A stretch of 64,000 nucleotides of DNA, from assembly GCF_014779715.1 (NCBI RefSeq), contig NZ_JACXYU010000008.1:183876-247875 (forward strand), written 5' to 3'. The notes beneath the pieces are model-generated. The model worked only from the letters and a program-made list of their open reading frames with translations. It ran no database searches and was not told the origin of the DNA. Positions within the stretch are counted from its first letter, which is position 1, and every line of letters starts with the position of its first letter. Shown here piece by piece: positions 36,714 through 45,550 of the stretch. Made by a program: the position numbers and the translations under genes. The stretch is from Streptomyces chumphonensis (GTDB lineage: Bacteria > Actinomycetota > Actinomycetes > Streptomycetales > Streptomycetaceae).

Positions 36714-36997
36714 GGTGTGCCTCGTCCTCTACGTCTTCGGTCGGTTCGTGCACTCTCGACTGAGCGGAAGTGACTCGTCTTTTCCCCTATCTGACGCGGT
36801 TATGGCACCGCGGATTGTGGGCAGGGCAGACGTCCGACCAAGCATTGCGGCGTGATGCGGAGTCGACCATACCGTTACCTCATGCATACACAAGAGCCGT
36901 CGGTGATGGAGCAATTCCGCGAATCCGCCACCGCCTTGCGGAGGTGACGTTCCGTCGCCCCCGCAGGCGCGGGGGTCGCTCCCCGTAGGCTGCGGCC

Positions 36998-37450
36998 ATG
37001 AGCGACCTCACCATGCGACCCGCCACGGCGGACGACCTCGCGGACATCGTGGCCCTGCTCGCCGACGACCCCCTGGGCGCCGCCCGCGAGTCGCCGGGCG
37101 ACCTCGCGCCGTACCGTGCCGCGTTCGCCGCCGTCGCCGCAGACCCGCAGCAGCACCTGGTGGTCGCCGAGCGCGCGGGGCGGACCGTCGGAACGCTCCA
37201 GCTGACCGTCGTCCCCGGGCTCTCGCGGCAGGGCGCCTCCCGGGCCCTCGTCGAGGCCGTCCGCGTGCACGGCGACGAACGCGGAAGCGGCCTGGGCTCC
37301 GAACTGATCGGCTGGGCGGTGGCCGAGGCACGGCGGCTCGGCTGCCGGCTCGTGCAGCTGACCTCGGACGCGTCGCGCACGGACGCCCACCGCTTCTACG
37401 AGCGGCTGGGCTTCACCGCCTCGCACGTGGGCTTCAAGCTCACGCTCTGA
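36998..37450 (+). CDS. GNAT family N-acetyltransferase
   Basis: A 150-residue single-domain acetyltransferase. It opens MSDLTMRPATADDLADIVALL. HLVVAERAGRTVGTLQLTVVPGLS forms the central strands, GDERGSGLGSELIGWAVAEAR is the acetyl-CoA pyrophosphate loop (R-G-x-G-x-G/S), and DAHRFYERLGFTASHVGFKL is the classical C-terminal signature. The substrate is not predictable. It is convergent with the penicillin-binding protein gene. Confidence 0.9.
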   Translation: MSDLTMRPATADDLADIVALLADDPLGAARESPGDLAPYRAAFAAVAADPQQHLVVAERAGRTVGTLQLTVVPGLSRQGASRALVEAVRVHGDERGSGLGSELIGWAVAEARRLGCRLVQLTSDASRTDAHRFYERLGFTASHVGFKLTL

Positions 37451-37516
37451 CGGCGGCGGGGCGCGGACGCGTCCGACCGACGCCGCCGGGCGCCGGGCGA
37501 CCGCACCCGCCGACCG

Positions 37517-40192
37517 CTACTCGTCCTCCGGACGGCCCGGGCCGCCGAACAGGCCGCCGCTGTCGCCGCCGTTGCCCTGGCTCCCGCCGTCGGAGTCGCC
37601 GCCGCTCTGCCCGTCGGTCTGGCCGTCCGTCTGGCCGTCCGTCTGACCGTCCGTCTGGCCGTCCGTCTGCCCGTCGGTCTCCCCGCCGCCGTTCTGGCCG
37701 CCGGGGTCCTGCCCGGAGGAGTCGTCGCAGCCCCAGTCGAGCGGACCGCACGACGGTTCGTCGCTGGGCTCCTCCGAAGGCTCCTCGCTCGGCTCCTCGC
37801 TGGGCTCCTCCGAAGGCTCCTCGCTCGGCTCCTCGCTGGGCTCCTCCGAAGGCTCCTCCGTCGGCTCCGGCTCGGGCTCGGGCACGTTGCCGCCGTTGAC
37901 GACGTTGTCGATCGGCGTCGGCTTCGGGAAGTCCTCCACGTCGACGCCCTCCAGCGCGGGCTTCATGAAGTCGACCCACACCCGGGTGGGGATGTCACCA
38001 CCGTGGATGGAGGGCAGGTTGCCGGTGCCCTTCATGGAGAGCAGCTGGGGGTTCTTCGGGTCCTCCCGGAACATCGTCACCGCCGTGGACAGCTGCGGCG
38101 TGTACCCGACCCACCAGGCCGACTTGTTGTCGTCGGTGGTACCGGTCTTCCCGGCCGCCGGACGGCCGAGATCACGGGCGTTGGCGTACCCGGTGCCGTG
38201 CTGCTTCTCGATGACGCCCTTCAGCACGTCGGTGATCGTGTTGGCGACGTTGGCGTCGAGGGCCTGCTCCTTCTTCGGCTTCTCGAAGCCCTCCTCCTCC
38301 ACCCCCTTGTGGACCACCTTGGTGACGGAGTAGGGCTCCGTCTGCACGCCGGACGCCGCGAAGGTCGCGTAGGAGTCGGCCATGCGGATCGCCGAGGGGG
38401 TCGAGGTACCGAGGGCGAAGGACGGGTTGATGGCGTCGAAGCTGTGGTCGCTGATGCCGGCCGCCGAGGCCACGTCCCGCACCTTCTCCATGCCGACGTC
38501 CATGCCGAGCTGGACGAACGGGGTGTTGACCGAGCGCTCCATGGCCTCCCGCAGGGTGACGACCCCGTAGTCCTTGTCGGCCTCGTTCACCTGCCGGAAG
38601 GGCTCGTTCTCGTCCGTCAGGTACGGCGTGCCGTCCTGGTTCCGGATGACGACCGCGTTGTCGCCGTCGTACTCGCTCTTCGGTGAGATGCCCTGCCCGT
38701 CACTGCGGTGGGTGCCGTACTCCATGGCCGCCGCCAGGACGAACGGCTTCCACGTCGAACCGACCTGGATGCCGCTGGTGTCAGCGTTGTTGTTGTAGTG
38801 GCCCTTCTCGACGCCCTCACCGCCGTAGATGGCCACGATGGCTCCGTCGTTCGGCTTCACGGAGGCCGCACCGAACTGGACGAACCGGTCCTTCTCCCGC
38901 TCCTCGGGCTTGAGGTGCTTCTCGCGGGCGGACTTGACCGCCTTCTCCAGCTGCCCGGTCTTCTTCTTGTCGAAGGTCGTGTAGATCTGGAAGCCGCCAC
39001 GCTCGAAGTCGTCCCGGGTGAGACCGGTCTTGGCCATCACATAGCGCTTGGCGGTCTCCATCATGTAGCTGGCCTGGGCGGAGTCCCCCGTGACGGGCTT
39101 CGGGTCCTGCGGATCCGGGAAGTCCCGGTACTCGGCGTACTCCTCCTTCGACAGCATCTTCAGATCGAGCTGCCGTTCGAGGATCCAGGCGTACCGCTCC
39201 TTGGCCCGTTCGGTGTTGGCCTCCGGTGTCGCGGCGTCGCTGAGGCCGCCGGCCGGGTCGTAGAGGTCCGGCCCCTTGAGGACGGTGGCCAGGAACGCGC
39301 TCTCGTCCGGTTCGAGGTCCACGGCGTTCTTGCCGTAGTACGCCTGCGCGGCCGCCTGGAGCCCGTAGGCGTTGCGACCGTAGTAGGCGGTGTTCAGGTA
39401 CCCCTGGAGGATCTCCTCCTTCTCCATCTTCGTGTCCGCCTTGATGGCGATGAAGAGTTCCTTGAACTTGCGCGTCAGCGTCTGGTCCTGGGTGAGGAAG
39501 TTGTTCTTCACGAACTGCTGCGTGATCGTCGAGCCGCCCTGGGTGTCACCGCCCTTGGCCATGTTCACCACGGCCCGGGCGATGCCCCTGGGATCCACGC
39601 CGCTGTCCGTCCAGAACGTCTCGTTCTCCGCCGCGACGACGGCCTCCTGCATCGACTTGGGGATGTCGGCGAACTGGATGTTCTGCCGGTTCGTCTCCCC
39701 CTCGCGACCCAGGACGGTGTTGTCCGACCAGTAGTAGACGTTGTTCTGCTGCTGGGCGGCCGCGTTCGCCTCGCTCGGCACCTGCACCATGAGGTAGCCC
39801 ACGGCGAAGAGGCCGACGAGGAGTCCGAGGCCCGTCACGCAGAGGCCGGCGATCTGCTTGAAGGACGGCAGCCACCGTCGGACGCCGTCCTTGTCCGAGC
39901 GCGGGTAGTCGATGAAGCGCTTCTTGGCCACCGGGGCCGCGCGTCCTCGACCGGACATGACGGCGGCGCCCCCCGCCCCGGCCGCGGTCGCGGTCTGCGC
40001 GCGCCGCCGGCTCCCGCTGCGCTGTGCGGCGCGGCGTGCTTCGGCGCGGCTGGCGTGCGGCCGCTGCTCGGGCACGCCGTGCGTGCTCGTGGTGGGCCCG
40101 CTGGGGGCAGCCGCAGCACGACGCCCGGATGACGACGGCTGCGCTGCGCGGCGGCCGCGGGACTGCGGCGGCTTGCGGCGGTGCTCGCTCAT
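37517..40192 (-). CDS. Class A penicillin-binding protein (bifunctional transglycosylase/transpeptidase)
   Basis: An 891-residue peptidoglycan synthase. A basic, disordered cytoplasmic head (1-110) is followed by one membrane anchor (about 114-137). The GT51 transglycosylase domain has AAENETFW, with the catalytic Glu, and GGSTITQQFVKN. The transpeptidase domain has the SxxK serine in GSTWKPFVLA (about residue 480), SxN in ERSVNTPF and KTG in AGKTGTTDD (about 680). The last ~130 residues are a low-complexity tail with repeated EEPS and then DGQT units. The start is the ATG at 40192. It is divergent from the PadR regulator. Confidence 0.95.
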   Translation of the reverse strand: MSEHRRKPPQSRGRRAAQPSSSGRRAAAAPSGPTTSTHGVPEQRPHASRAEARRAAQRSGSRRRAQTATAAGAGGAAVMSGRGRAAPVAKKRFIDYPRSDKDGVRRWLPSFKQIAGLCVTGLGLLVGLFAVGYLMVQVPSEANAAAQQQNNVYYWSDNTVLGREGETNRQNIQFADIPKSMQEAVVAAENETFWTDSGVDPRGIARAVVNMAKGGDTQGGSTITQQFVKNNFLTQDQTLTRKFKELFIAIKADTKMEKEEILQGYLNTAYYGRNAYGLQAAAQAYYGKNAVDLEPDESAFLATVLKGPDLYDPAGGLSDAATPEANTERAKERYAWILERQLDLKMLSKEEYAEYRDFPDPQDPKPVTGDSAQASYMMETAKRYVMAKTGLTRDDFERGGFQIYTTFDKKKTGQLEKAVKSAREKHLKPEEREKDRFVQFGAASVKPNDGAIVAIYGGEGVEKGHYNNNADTSGIQVGSTWKPFVLAAAMEYGTHRSDGQGISPKSEYDGDNAVVIRNQDGTPYLTDENEPFRQVNEADKDYGVVTLREAMERSVNTPFVQLGMDVGMEKVRDVASAAGISDHSFDAINPSFALGTSTPSAIRMADSYATFAASGVQTEPYSVTKVVHKGVEEEGFEKPKKEQALDANVANTITDVLKGVIEKQHGTGYANARDLGRPAAGKTGTTDDNKSAWWVGYTPQLSTAVTMFREDPKNPQLLSMKGTGNLPSIHGGDIPTRVWVDFMKPALEGVDVEDFPKPTPIDNVVNGGNVPEPEPEPTEEPSEEPSEEPSEEPSEEPSEEPSEEPSEEPSDEPSCGPLDWGCDDSSGQDPGGQNGGGETDGQTDGQTDGQTDGQTDGQTDGQSGGDSDGGSQGNGGDSGGLFGGPGRPEDE
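37608..37866. repeat. In-frame minisatellites encoding the PBP tail
   Basis: Two arrays lie inside the penicillin-binding protein gene. From 37608 to about 37683 a 12-bp unit repeats about six times and encodes GQTD on the minus strand. From about 37760 to 37866, 12-bp units encode EEPS, grouped in a higher-order 36-bp repeat. All units are multiples of three, so slippage changes tail length without breaking the frame. Confidence 0.85.
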
Positions 40193-40658
40193 GGGAACAG
40201 CTACTCCTCGGTCAGGCACCCGCGCCTGAAGGCGGCAGTGTACTTCCGGACCCCCCACGTGCGTCCCGTCAGCCTCATTGGGCGCACTGCGTCCAGGATG
40301 AGGACGCCGACCGGCGGCTCCTGGTTCCTGGTGGTCTTCTGCACAGCGTCAGCGTACGCATCATCAAAACACTTCTTGCCTGACATTCATCCGAAAGCAG
40401 GCAACTCGCACCTGGAGATTCACAGATGTGAGCCCGAACACTCCCACCCCGGCCTTGCCGCGTACCTCGGAGCGTTCTATCGTCGGGATGTATCGAAGCG
40501 ATACATCGTCCCAGTACATCGGTGAGACACATCGCGGGGAGCCCCCCAAGGGCTCCAGCGGTTCATCGTGGAGCGGGGACGCGTCGCTGAGGTACACGAG
40601 AACGGTCAGTGTGGACATCGGCGAACCGGCCGCGAGGCGGAAAGGAGGCACGGCGCCT
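40193..40658. other. Divergent control region between the PBP gene and padR
   Basis: This 466-bp region has no supportable gene. It contains the perfect inverted repeat at 40487-40507 and lower-GC stretches expected of promoters for both directions. Open frames across it are shadows. Confidence 0.6.
40487..40507. promoter_or_regulatory. Candidate PadR operator
   Basis: GATGTATCG-AAG-CGATACATC is a perfect inverted repeat with 9-bp arms and a 3-bp spacer. It is AT-rich in a GC-rich genome, and about 150 bp upstream of the PadR start. PadR regulators bind ATG(T/C)AT-type dyads of this shape, so autoregulation is likely. Confidence 0.65.
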
Positions 40659-41312
40659 ATGAGCAGGCGTTCCGGCATCCTCGAGTTCGCCGTTCTGGGC
40701 CTGTTGCGAGAGGCCCCCATGCACGGGTACGAGCTGCGCAAGCGGCTCAACACCTCGCTGGGCGTCTTCCGCGCCTTCAGCTACGGCACGCTCTATCCCT
40801 GCCTCAAGACACTCGTCCAGCAGGGATGGATCACCGAAGAGGAAGGCGGCCTCACGGAGGACCCGCGGGCTGCGGCGCTGACCGGACGGCGGGCGAAGAT
40901 CGTCTACCGGCTCACCGCCGAGGGCAAGGAGCACTTCGAGGAGCTGCTGGCCCAGACCGGTCCGGACGCCTGGGAGGACGAGCACTTCGGCGTGCGGTTC
41001 GCCTTCTTCGGGCAGACCTCGCGGGACGTGCGCATGCGGGTCCTGGAGGGCCGCCGCAGCCGTCTGGAGGAGCGTCTCGACAAGATGCGCGCCTCGCTGG
41101 CGCGCACCCGCGAGCGCCTGGACGACTACACCCTCGAGCTGCAACGCCACGGCATGGAGTCCGTGGAGCGCGAAGTCCGCTGGCTCAACGAGCTGATCGA
41201 GAGCGAACGTGCGGGGCGCGATCAGCGCGAGCAACGTCAGTCAGGAGACACGGGCGATCTGCCCCGGCATCGGGGCGGTACCCGACCGGATTCGTCCGAT
41301 GACACCACCTGA
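40659..41312 (+). CDS. PadR-family transcriptional regulator
   Basis: A 217-residue regulator. The N-terminal winged helix starts with LEFAVLGLLREAPMHGYELRKRL and continues with SYGTLYPCLKTLVQQGWI, the defining PadR sequence. The second half is helical (EERLDKMRASLARTRERLDDYTLELQ), a dimerisation domain, then a charged disordered end. The ATG at 40659 has AAAGGAGG 10 nt upstream. ino1 begins 49 nt after its stop on the same strand, so control of inositol synthesis together with itself is plausible. Confidence 0.88.
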   Translation: MSRRSGILEFAVLGLLREAPMHGYELRKRLNTSLGVFRAFSYGTLYPCLKTLVQQGWITEEEGGLTEDPRAAALTGRRAKIVYRLTAEGKEHFEELLAQTGPDAWEDEHFGVRFAFFGQTSRDVRMRVLEGRRSRLEERLDKMRASLARTRERLDDYTLELQRHGMESVEREVRWLNELIESERAGRDQREQRQSGDTGDLPRHRGGTRPDSSDDTT

Positions 41313-41361
41313 GTCCCGCATGGTGCGGGATTCATTCGAGTACAAAAGGGGAGCAACCGGA

Positions 41362-42444
41362 ATGGGTTCGGTTCGCGTAGCCATCGTCGGCGTGGGCAAC
41401 TGCGCCGCCTCGCTGGTCCAGGGCGTCGAGTACTACAAGGACGCCGACCCGGACAGCCGCGTCCCGGGTCTGATGCACGTCCAGTTCGGCGACTACCACG
41501 TCCGGGACGTGGAGTTCGTGGCCGCCTTCGACGTCGACGCCAAGAAGGTCGGCCTCGACCTGGCCGACGCCATCGGCGCCAGCGAGAACAACACCATCAA
41601 GATCTGTGACGTACCCAACACCGGCGTGACGGTCCAGCGCGGCCACACCCACGACGGTCTCGGCAAGTACTACCGCGAGACCATCGAGGAGTCGGCCGAC
41701 GAGCCGGTCGACATGGTGAAGGCGCTCAAGGACGCCGAGGTCGACGTCCTCGTCTGCTACCTGCCCGTGGGCTCCCAGACGGCCGTCGAGTTCTACGCGC
41801 AGGTGGCCATCGACGCCAAGGTCGCCTTCGTCAACGCCCTCCCGGTGTTCATCGCGGGCACCAAGGAGTGGGCCGACAAGTTCACCGCGGCGGGTGTGCC
41901 GATCGTCGGCGACGACATCAAGTCCCAGGTGGGCGCGACCATCACGCACCGTGTGATGGCGAAGCTCTTCGAGGACCGGGGCGTCATCCTGGACCGCACG
42001 ATGCAGCTCAACGTCGGCGGCAACATGGACTTCAAGAACATGCTCGAGCGCGAGCGCCTGGAGTCCAAGAAGATCTCCAAGACGCAGGCCGTGACCTCGC
42101 AGATCCCCGACCGCGACCTCGGTGAGCACAACGTCCACATCGGTCCCTCGGACTACGTGGCGTGGCTCGACGACCGCAAGTGGGCCTACGTCCGGCTCGA
42201 AGGCCGTGCCTTCGGCGACGTGCCGCTGAACCTGGAGTACAAGCTGGAGGTCTGGGACTCCCCAAACTCCGCGGGAGTCATCATCGACGCGCTGCGCGCC
42301 GCGAAGATCGCCAAGGACCGGGGCATCGGTGGCCCGATCCTGTCGGCCTCCTCCTACTTCATGAAGTCCCCGCCGGTGCAGTACTTCGACGACGTGGCCC
42401 GGGAGAACGTCGAGAAGTTCATCAAGGGCGAGGTCGAGCGCTGA
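41362..42444 (+). CDS. ino1: Inositol-3-phosphate synthase
   Basis: A 360-residue NAD+-dependent enzyme converting glucose 6-phosphate to 1L-myo-inositol 3-phosphate, the precursor of phosphatidylinositol lipids and mycothiol. VAIVGVGNCAASLVQGVEYY is the Rossmann NAD motif of the short prokaryotic type. GDDIKSQVGATITHR and QLNVGGNMDFKNML are catalytic-region signatures, and LEYKLEVWDSPNSAGVIIDALR is conserved. GGGGAG lies upstream of the ATG at 41362. The rightward transcript ends in the parS-centred palindrome at 42488-42531. Confidence 0.95.
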   Translation: MGSVRVAIVGVGNCAASLVQGVEYYKDADPDSRVPGLMHVQFGDYHVRDVEFVAAFDVDAKKVGLDLADAIGASENNTIKICDVPNTGVTVQRGHTHDGLGKYYRETIEESADEPVDMVKALKDAEVDVLVCYLPVGSQTAVEFYAQVAIDAKVAFVNALPVFIAGTKEWADKFTAAGVPIVGDDIKSQVGATITHRVMAKLFEDRGVILDRTMQLNVGGNMDFKNMLERERLESKKISKTQAVTSQIPDRDLGEHNVHIGPSDYVAWLDDRKWAYVRLEGRAFGDVPLNLEYKLEVWDSPNSAGVIIDALRAAKIAKDRGIGGPILSASSYFMKSPPVQYFDDVARENVEKFIKGEVER

Positions 42445-42487
42445 GCGCCGGACCGTCGCACTGATCCGACGCGAGTCGGCCGGTCAC

Positions 42488-42531
42488 CGTGAAGGGGGTC
42501 GTGTTTCACGTGAAACACGACCCCCTTCACG
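42488..42531. terminator. 44-bp perfect palindrome, candidate bidirectional terminator containing parS
   Basis: Every base from 42488 to 42509 is complementary to 42510-42531, giving a 22-bp uninterrupted stem in RNA from either strand, with a GAAGGGGGTCGTG-type arm. It lies between the convergent stops of ino1 (42444) and the racemase-fold gene (42544). This is the expected place of a two-way terminator, although there is no loop in the strict sense and no T tract. Confidence 0.7.
42502..42517. other. parS: parS (ParB-binding) site, perfect consensus
   Basis: TGTTTCACGTGAAACA is an exact match to the Streptomyces parS consensus. It forms the centre of the 44-bp palindrome between ino1 and the racemase-fold gene. 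Confidence 0.92.
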
Positions 42532-42543
42532 TGTGCCTCCGGC

Positions 42544-43575
42544 TCAGCGCTCCACGAGCCGGTCGAACGTCGTCGTCGTGTGCCGCAGATGGGCCTCCAG
42601 CTCGTCACCCACGTGCGGTTCGCGCGCCTCCGCCGGCACGAACAGGATCGAGACCTGCATGTGCGGCGGCTCGGCGAACCACCGCTGCTTGCCGTCCCAG
42701 ACGAAGGGCGACAGGTTGCGGTTCACCGTCGCCAGCCCCGCCCGCGCGACGCCCTTGGCCCGCGAGGTCATGCCCTGCAACGCCTTCGGCGCCTCCAGGC
42801 CCACCCCGTGGGAGGTGCCGCCCGCGACGACGACCAGCCAGCCGTCACCCGGGGCCTTCTGCTGCCGGTAGCCGAACCGGTCCCCGCGCGCGACCTGGGT
42901 GACGTCCAGGACGGCGCCCTTGTACTGCGTGGTCGCGTGGTCCCCGAGCCACAGGCGCGTACCGATGCGTGCGCGGAAGCGGGTCTGGGGGAACTGCTGC
43001 TGGAGCCGCTGGAACTCGTCGGCACGCAGATGGCTGACGAACATGGTGTCCAGCGGGAGCCGCGCGGCCCGCAGCCGGTCCATCCAGCCGATGACCTCCT
43101 CCACGGCATCCGAACCGTCGGTGCGGTCCAGGGGCAGGTGGATCGCGAAGCCCTCCAGCCGCACGTCCTCGATCGAGGCCCGGAGCTTGCCGAGGTCCTC
43201 CTCCTGGACGCCGTGCCGCTGCATCGAGCTCATCACCTCGATGACGACGCGAGCACCCACGAGTGCGCCCACCCCGTCCACCGAGGAGACGGACCGGATG
43301 ACCCGGTCGGGCAGCGGCACCGGCTCCTCGCTGCGGCGGAACGGGGTCAGCACCAGCAGGTCCCCGCTGAACCAGTCCTTCATGCGGGCCGCCTCGTAGG
43401 TCGTGCCCACGGCCAGGATGTCCGAGCCGAAGCGTGTGACCTCCTCGGCCAGCCGCTGGTGCCCGAAGCCGTAGCCGTTGCCCTTGCAGACGGGGACGAT
43501 GCCGGGGAACTGCTCCAGCACCGTCTGCTGGTGCGCTCGCCAGCTGGACGTGTTGACGTAAAGGGAGAGCGCCAT
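42544..43575 (-). CDS. Alanine-racemase-fold (type III PLP barrel) protein
   Basis: A 343-residue protein. VPVCKGNGYGFGHQRLAEE carries the PLP-lysine motif of the alanine racemase barrel (K-x-x-x-YGxG). VVIEVMSSMQRHGV and GFAIHLPLDRTDG correspond to later barrel strands with the conserved MxRxG-like and Hx(M/L)P elements. The C-terminal beta domain is diverged, and I do not find the usual catalytic tyrosine block with confidence. It lies 92 nt downstream of femX on the same strand, so a role in making or selecting an amino acid for peptidoglycan cross-bridges is reasonable but inferred. It is not a housekeeping alr by sequence. Confidence 0.78.
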   Translation of the reverse strand: MALSLYVNTSSWRAHQQTVLEQFPGIVPVCKGNGYGFGHQRLAEEVTRFGSDILAVGTTYEAARMKDWFSGDLLVLTPFRRSEEPVPLPDRVIRSVSSVDGVGALVGARVVIEVMSSMQRHGVQEEDLGKLRASIEDVRLEGFAIHLPLDRTDGSDAVEEVIGWMDRLRAARLPLDTMFVSHLRADEFQRLQQQFPQTRFRARIGTRLWLGDHATTQYKGAVLDVTQVARGDRFGYRQQKAPGDGWLVVVAGGTSHGVGLEAPKALQGMTSRAKGVARAGLATVNRNLSPFVWDGKQRWFAEPPHMQVSILFVPAEAREPHVGDELEAHLRHTTTTFDRLVER

Positions 43576-43667
43576 GCCGGTGGGGGACCTTTCTCGTGTA
43601 CGCGGGCTTGGTGGACGGAAATGCGGCCCGGCCGGGGTCCGGTGCGACCCGGCGCGGGCGAAGGGGG

Positions 43668-44789
43668 TCAGCGACGCGACATGTAGATGTCGAGCGCCTT
43701 GTGCAACAGCTTGTTGAGCGGGAAGTCCCATTCGCCGAGGTACTCGGCGGCCTCCCCGCCGGTGCCGACCTTGAACTGGATCAGCCCGAAGAGGTGGTCG
43801 CTGTCGTCGAGGGAGTCCGAGATGCCCCGCAGGTCGTACACGCTCGCACCGAGCGCGTAGGCGTCCTGCAGCATGCGCCACTGCATGGCGTTGGACGGGC
43901 GCACCTCACGCTTGTGGTTGGCGGAGGCTCCGTAGGAGTACCAGACGTGCCCGCCGACGACGAGCATCGTCGCGGCCGCGACCGCCTCGCCCTCGTGCAC
44001 GGCGAAGTACAGCCTCATCCGGTTGGGGTCCTCGTTGTTGAGCGCCTTCCACATCTGCTGGAAGTAGCTCAAAGGGCGGGGCCGGAAGCGGTCGCGCTCG
44101 GCCGTCACCTCGTAGAGCCGCTGCCACTGGGGAAGGTCGTCGAAGCCGCCCTGGACGACCTCGACACCGGCCTTCTCGGCCTTCTTGATGTTGCGCCGCC
44201 ACAGCTGGTTGAAGCCCTTGTGGACATCCTCCAGGCTCCGCTCCTCCAGCGGGACCTGGAAGACGTAGCGCGGCTGGACGTCGCCGAAGCCGGCGCCGCC
44301 GTCCTCGCCCTGCTGCCAGCCCATCCGCCGCAGCTTGTCGGCCACCTCGAAGGCCCGCGGCTCGATGAAGGTCGCCTCGACGTCACGCAGGCGTTTCACC
44401 TCGGGGTCCTGGATGCCCTTCTTGATGGCGACCGCGTCCCAGCGGCGGATCACCACCGGCGGGCCCATCTTCACCGAGAACGCCCCCTGGCCCTTGAGGT
44501 GGGCCAGCATGGGCTTGAGCCAGTCCTCCAGATGGGGCGAGTACCAGTTGATCACCGGTCCTTCCGGCAGGTACGCGAGATAGCGCTTGACCTTCGGCAA
44601 CTGCCGGTAGAGCACCAGCCCGGCGCCGACCTGCGCACCCGTGCGCTCGTCGAACCAGCCGAGGTTCTCCGCGCGCCACTCGGTCTTCACGTCCGCCCAC
44701 GCCGGGACCTGGCAGTGGCTGGCGGACGGCAGGCTCCGGATGTACGCCAGATGCTCTTCGCGGCTGATGGTCCTCAGGGTCAGGCTCAT
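43668..44789 (-). CDS. femX: FemX-type lipid II:glycine glycyltransferase (FemAB family)
   Basis: A 373-residue non-ribosomal peptidyltransferase of two GNAT-like halves. SLPSASHCQVPAWADVKTEW, ERSLEDVHKGFNQLWRRNIKKAEKAGVEV-type sequence (the FNQLWRRNIKKAEKAG block) and WYSYGASANHKREVRPSNAMQW match FemX/FemAB. The last of these is the strongly conserved YxxGAS...P-NAMQW motif. Streptomyces peptidoglycan has a single glycine bridge, which FemX adds to lipid II from glycyl-tRNA. Its leftward transcript continues into the racemase-fold gene. Confidence 0.9.
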   Translation of the reverse strand: MSLTLRTISREEHLAYIRSLPSASHCQVPAWADVKTEWRAENLGWFDERTGAQVGAGLVLYRQLPKVKRYLAYLPEGPVINWYSPHLEDWLKPMLAHLKGQGAFSVKMGPPVVIRRWDAVAIKKGIQDPEVKRLRDVEATFIEPRAFEVADKLRRMGWQQGEDGGAGFGDVQPRYVFQVPLEERSLEDVHKGFNQLWRRNIKKAEKAGVEVVQGGFDDLPQWQRLYEVTAERDRFRPRPLSYFQQMWKALNNEDPNRMRLYFAVHEGEAVAAATMLVVGGHVWYSYGASANHKREVRPSNAMQWRMLQDAYALGASVYDLRGISDSLDDSDHLFGLIQFKVGTGGEAAEYLGEWDFPLNKLLHKALDIYMSRR

Positions 44790-44918
44790 GGGGGGGCGCT
44801 CCTCCGGCGTACTTCGCAGGGTCTGGCGCGAAGCCTACTGCTCCGGGGAACGCCCCGTACGGGGCGCGGGCCCGCCCGGAAAGGACGTCACCGCACCGGT
44901 CCCGTGCCGCCGTGTCGG

Positions 44919-45272
44919 TCAGAGGGCGCTGAAGCCGCCGTGCCGGTCGCCGAAGAAGCCGTCGAAGAAGCCGCCGTTCGCCATGCCCAGGTACAGGCCG
45001 AAGGCCGCCATGCCGAGTCCGATGATCAGCAGGAAGCGCTCGGCGGTCGTCGCGGAGATCATCTGGCCGCGCAATCCGGTCAGGACCCCCACGAGGCCCA
45101 CCCAGGACGCCAGGATGTGCAGCCCGGCGAAGAAGGACGTGACGAAGGCGACGAGCCCCAGCACGATCGTCGCCGCGGCGAAGGCGTTCTCCACCGGATG
45201 CGCCCGGCCGTCGGTGTTGAGTACGGACAGAGGGCCGTGCCGGTGGTCGTGCTGCCGTGTTGCCTGTGCCAT
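44919..45272 (-). CDS. Conserved small membrane protein
   Basis: A 117-residue protein with a His-rich start (MAQATRQHDHRHG) and three hydrophobic helices (AAATIVLGLVAFVTSFFAG, WVGLVGVLTGL and FLLIIGLGMAAFGLYLGM). The C-terminus is glycine/phenylalanine-rich (GGFFDGFFGDRHGGF). I do not recognise a named family, although the protein looks conserved in Streptomyces. It is divergent from rpsF, with a 278-bp gap that holds a possible -10 box TATAAC (45461-45466) for the rpsF operon. Confidence 0.7.
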   Translation of the reverse strand: MAQATRQHDHRHGPLSVLNTDGRAHPVENAFAAATIVLGLVAFVTSFFAGLHILASWVGLVGVLTGLRGQMISATTAERFLLIIGLGMAAFGLYLGMANGGFFDGFFGDRHGGFSAL

Positions 45273-45550
45273 GGGGCACCTCCCAGCGGAAGGCGGCGCG
45301 CTGTGGCGCCGCTCACACCCGTTGTGTCCAGATTGCGGGGTGCTCGGGCCGGATTTCAACCGGAAGGCCCATCGCGGGTAGGCTGTGCCGTCTGCACCGG
45401 TGTCTGTCCTGTCCGCCCGCGCTGCTCCGGCCGAGTCCGGGGACTGTCAGTGGCGGCGGATATAACGGCAGGGACCGTGGCTACACGCATACACAACCCT
45501 CCTGCCACGGAACGACCGTGGCCGCCGAGTCCAGAGGAGGTGGGTTCCAC

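Noticed and set aside
37760..37866. Repeat array as a CRISPR
   Set aside because: There are no spacers. The 12- and 36-bp units are in-frame coding repeats within the penicillin-binding protein gene.
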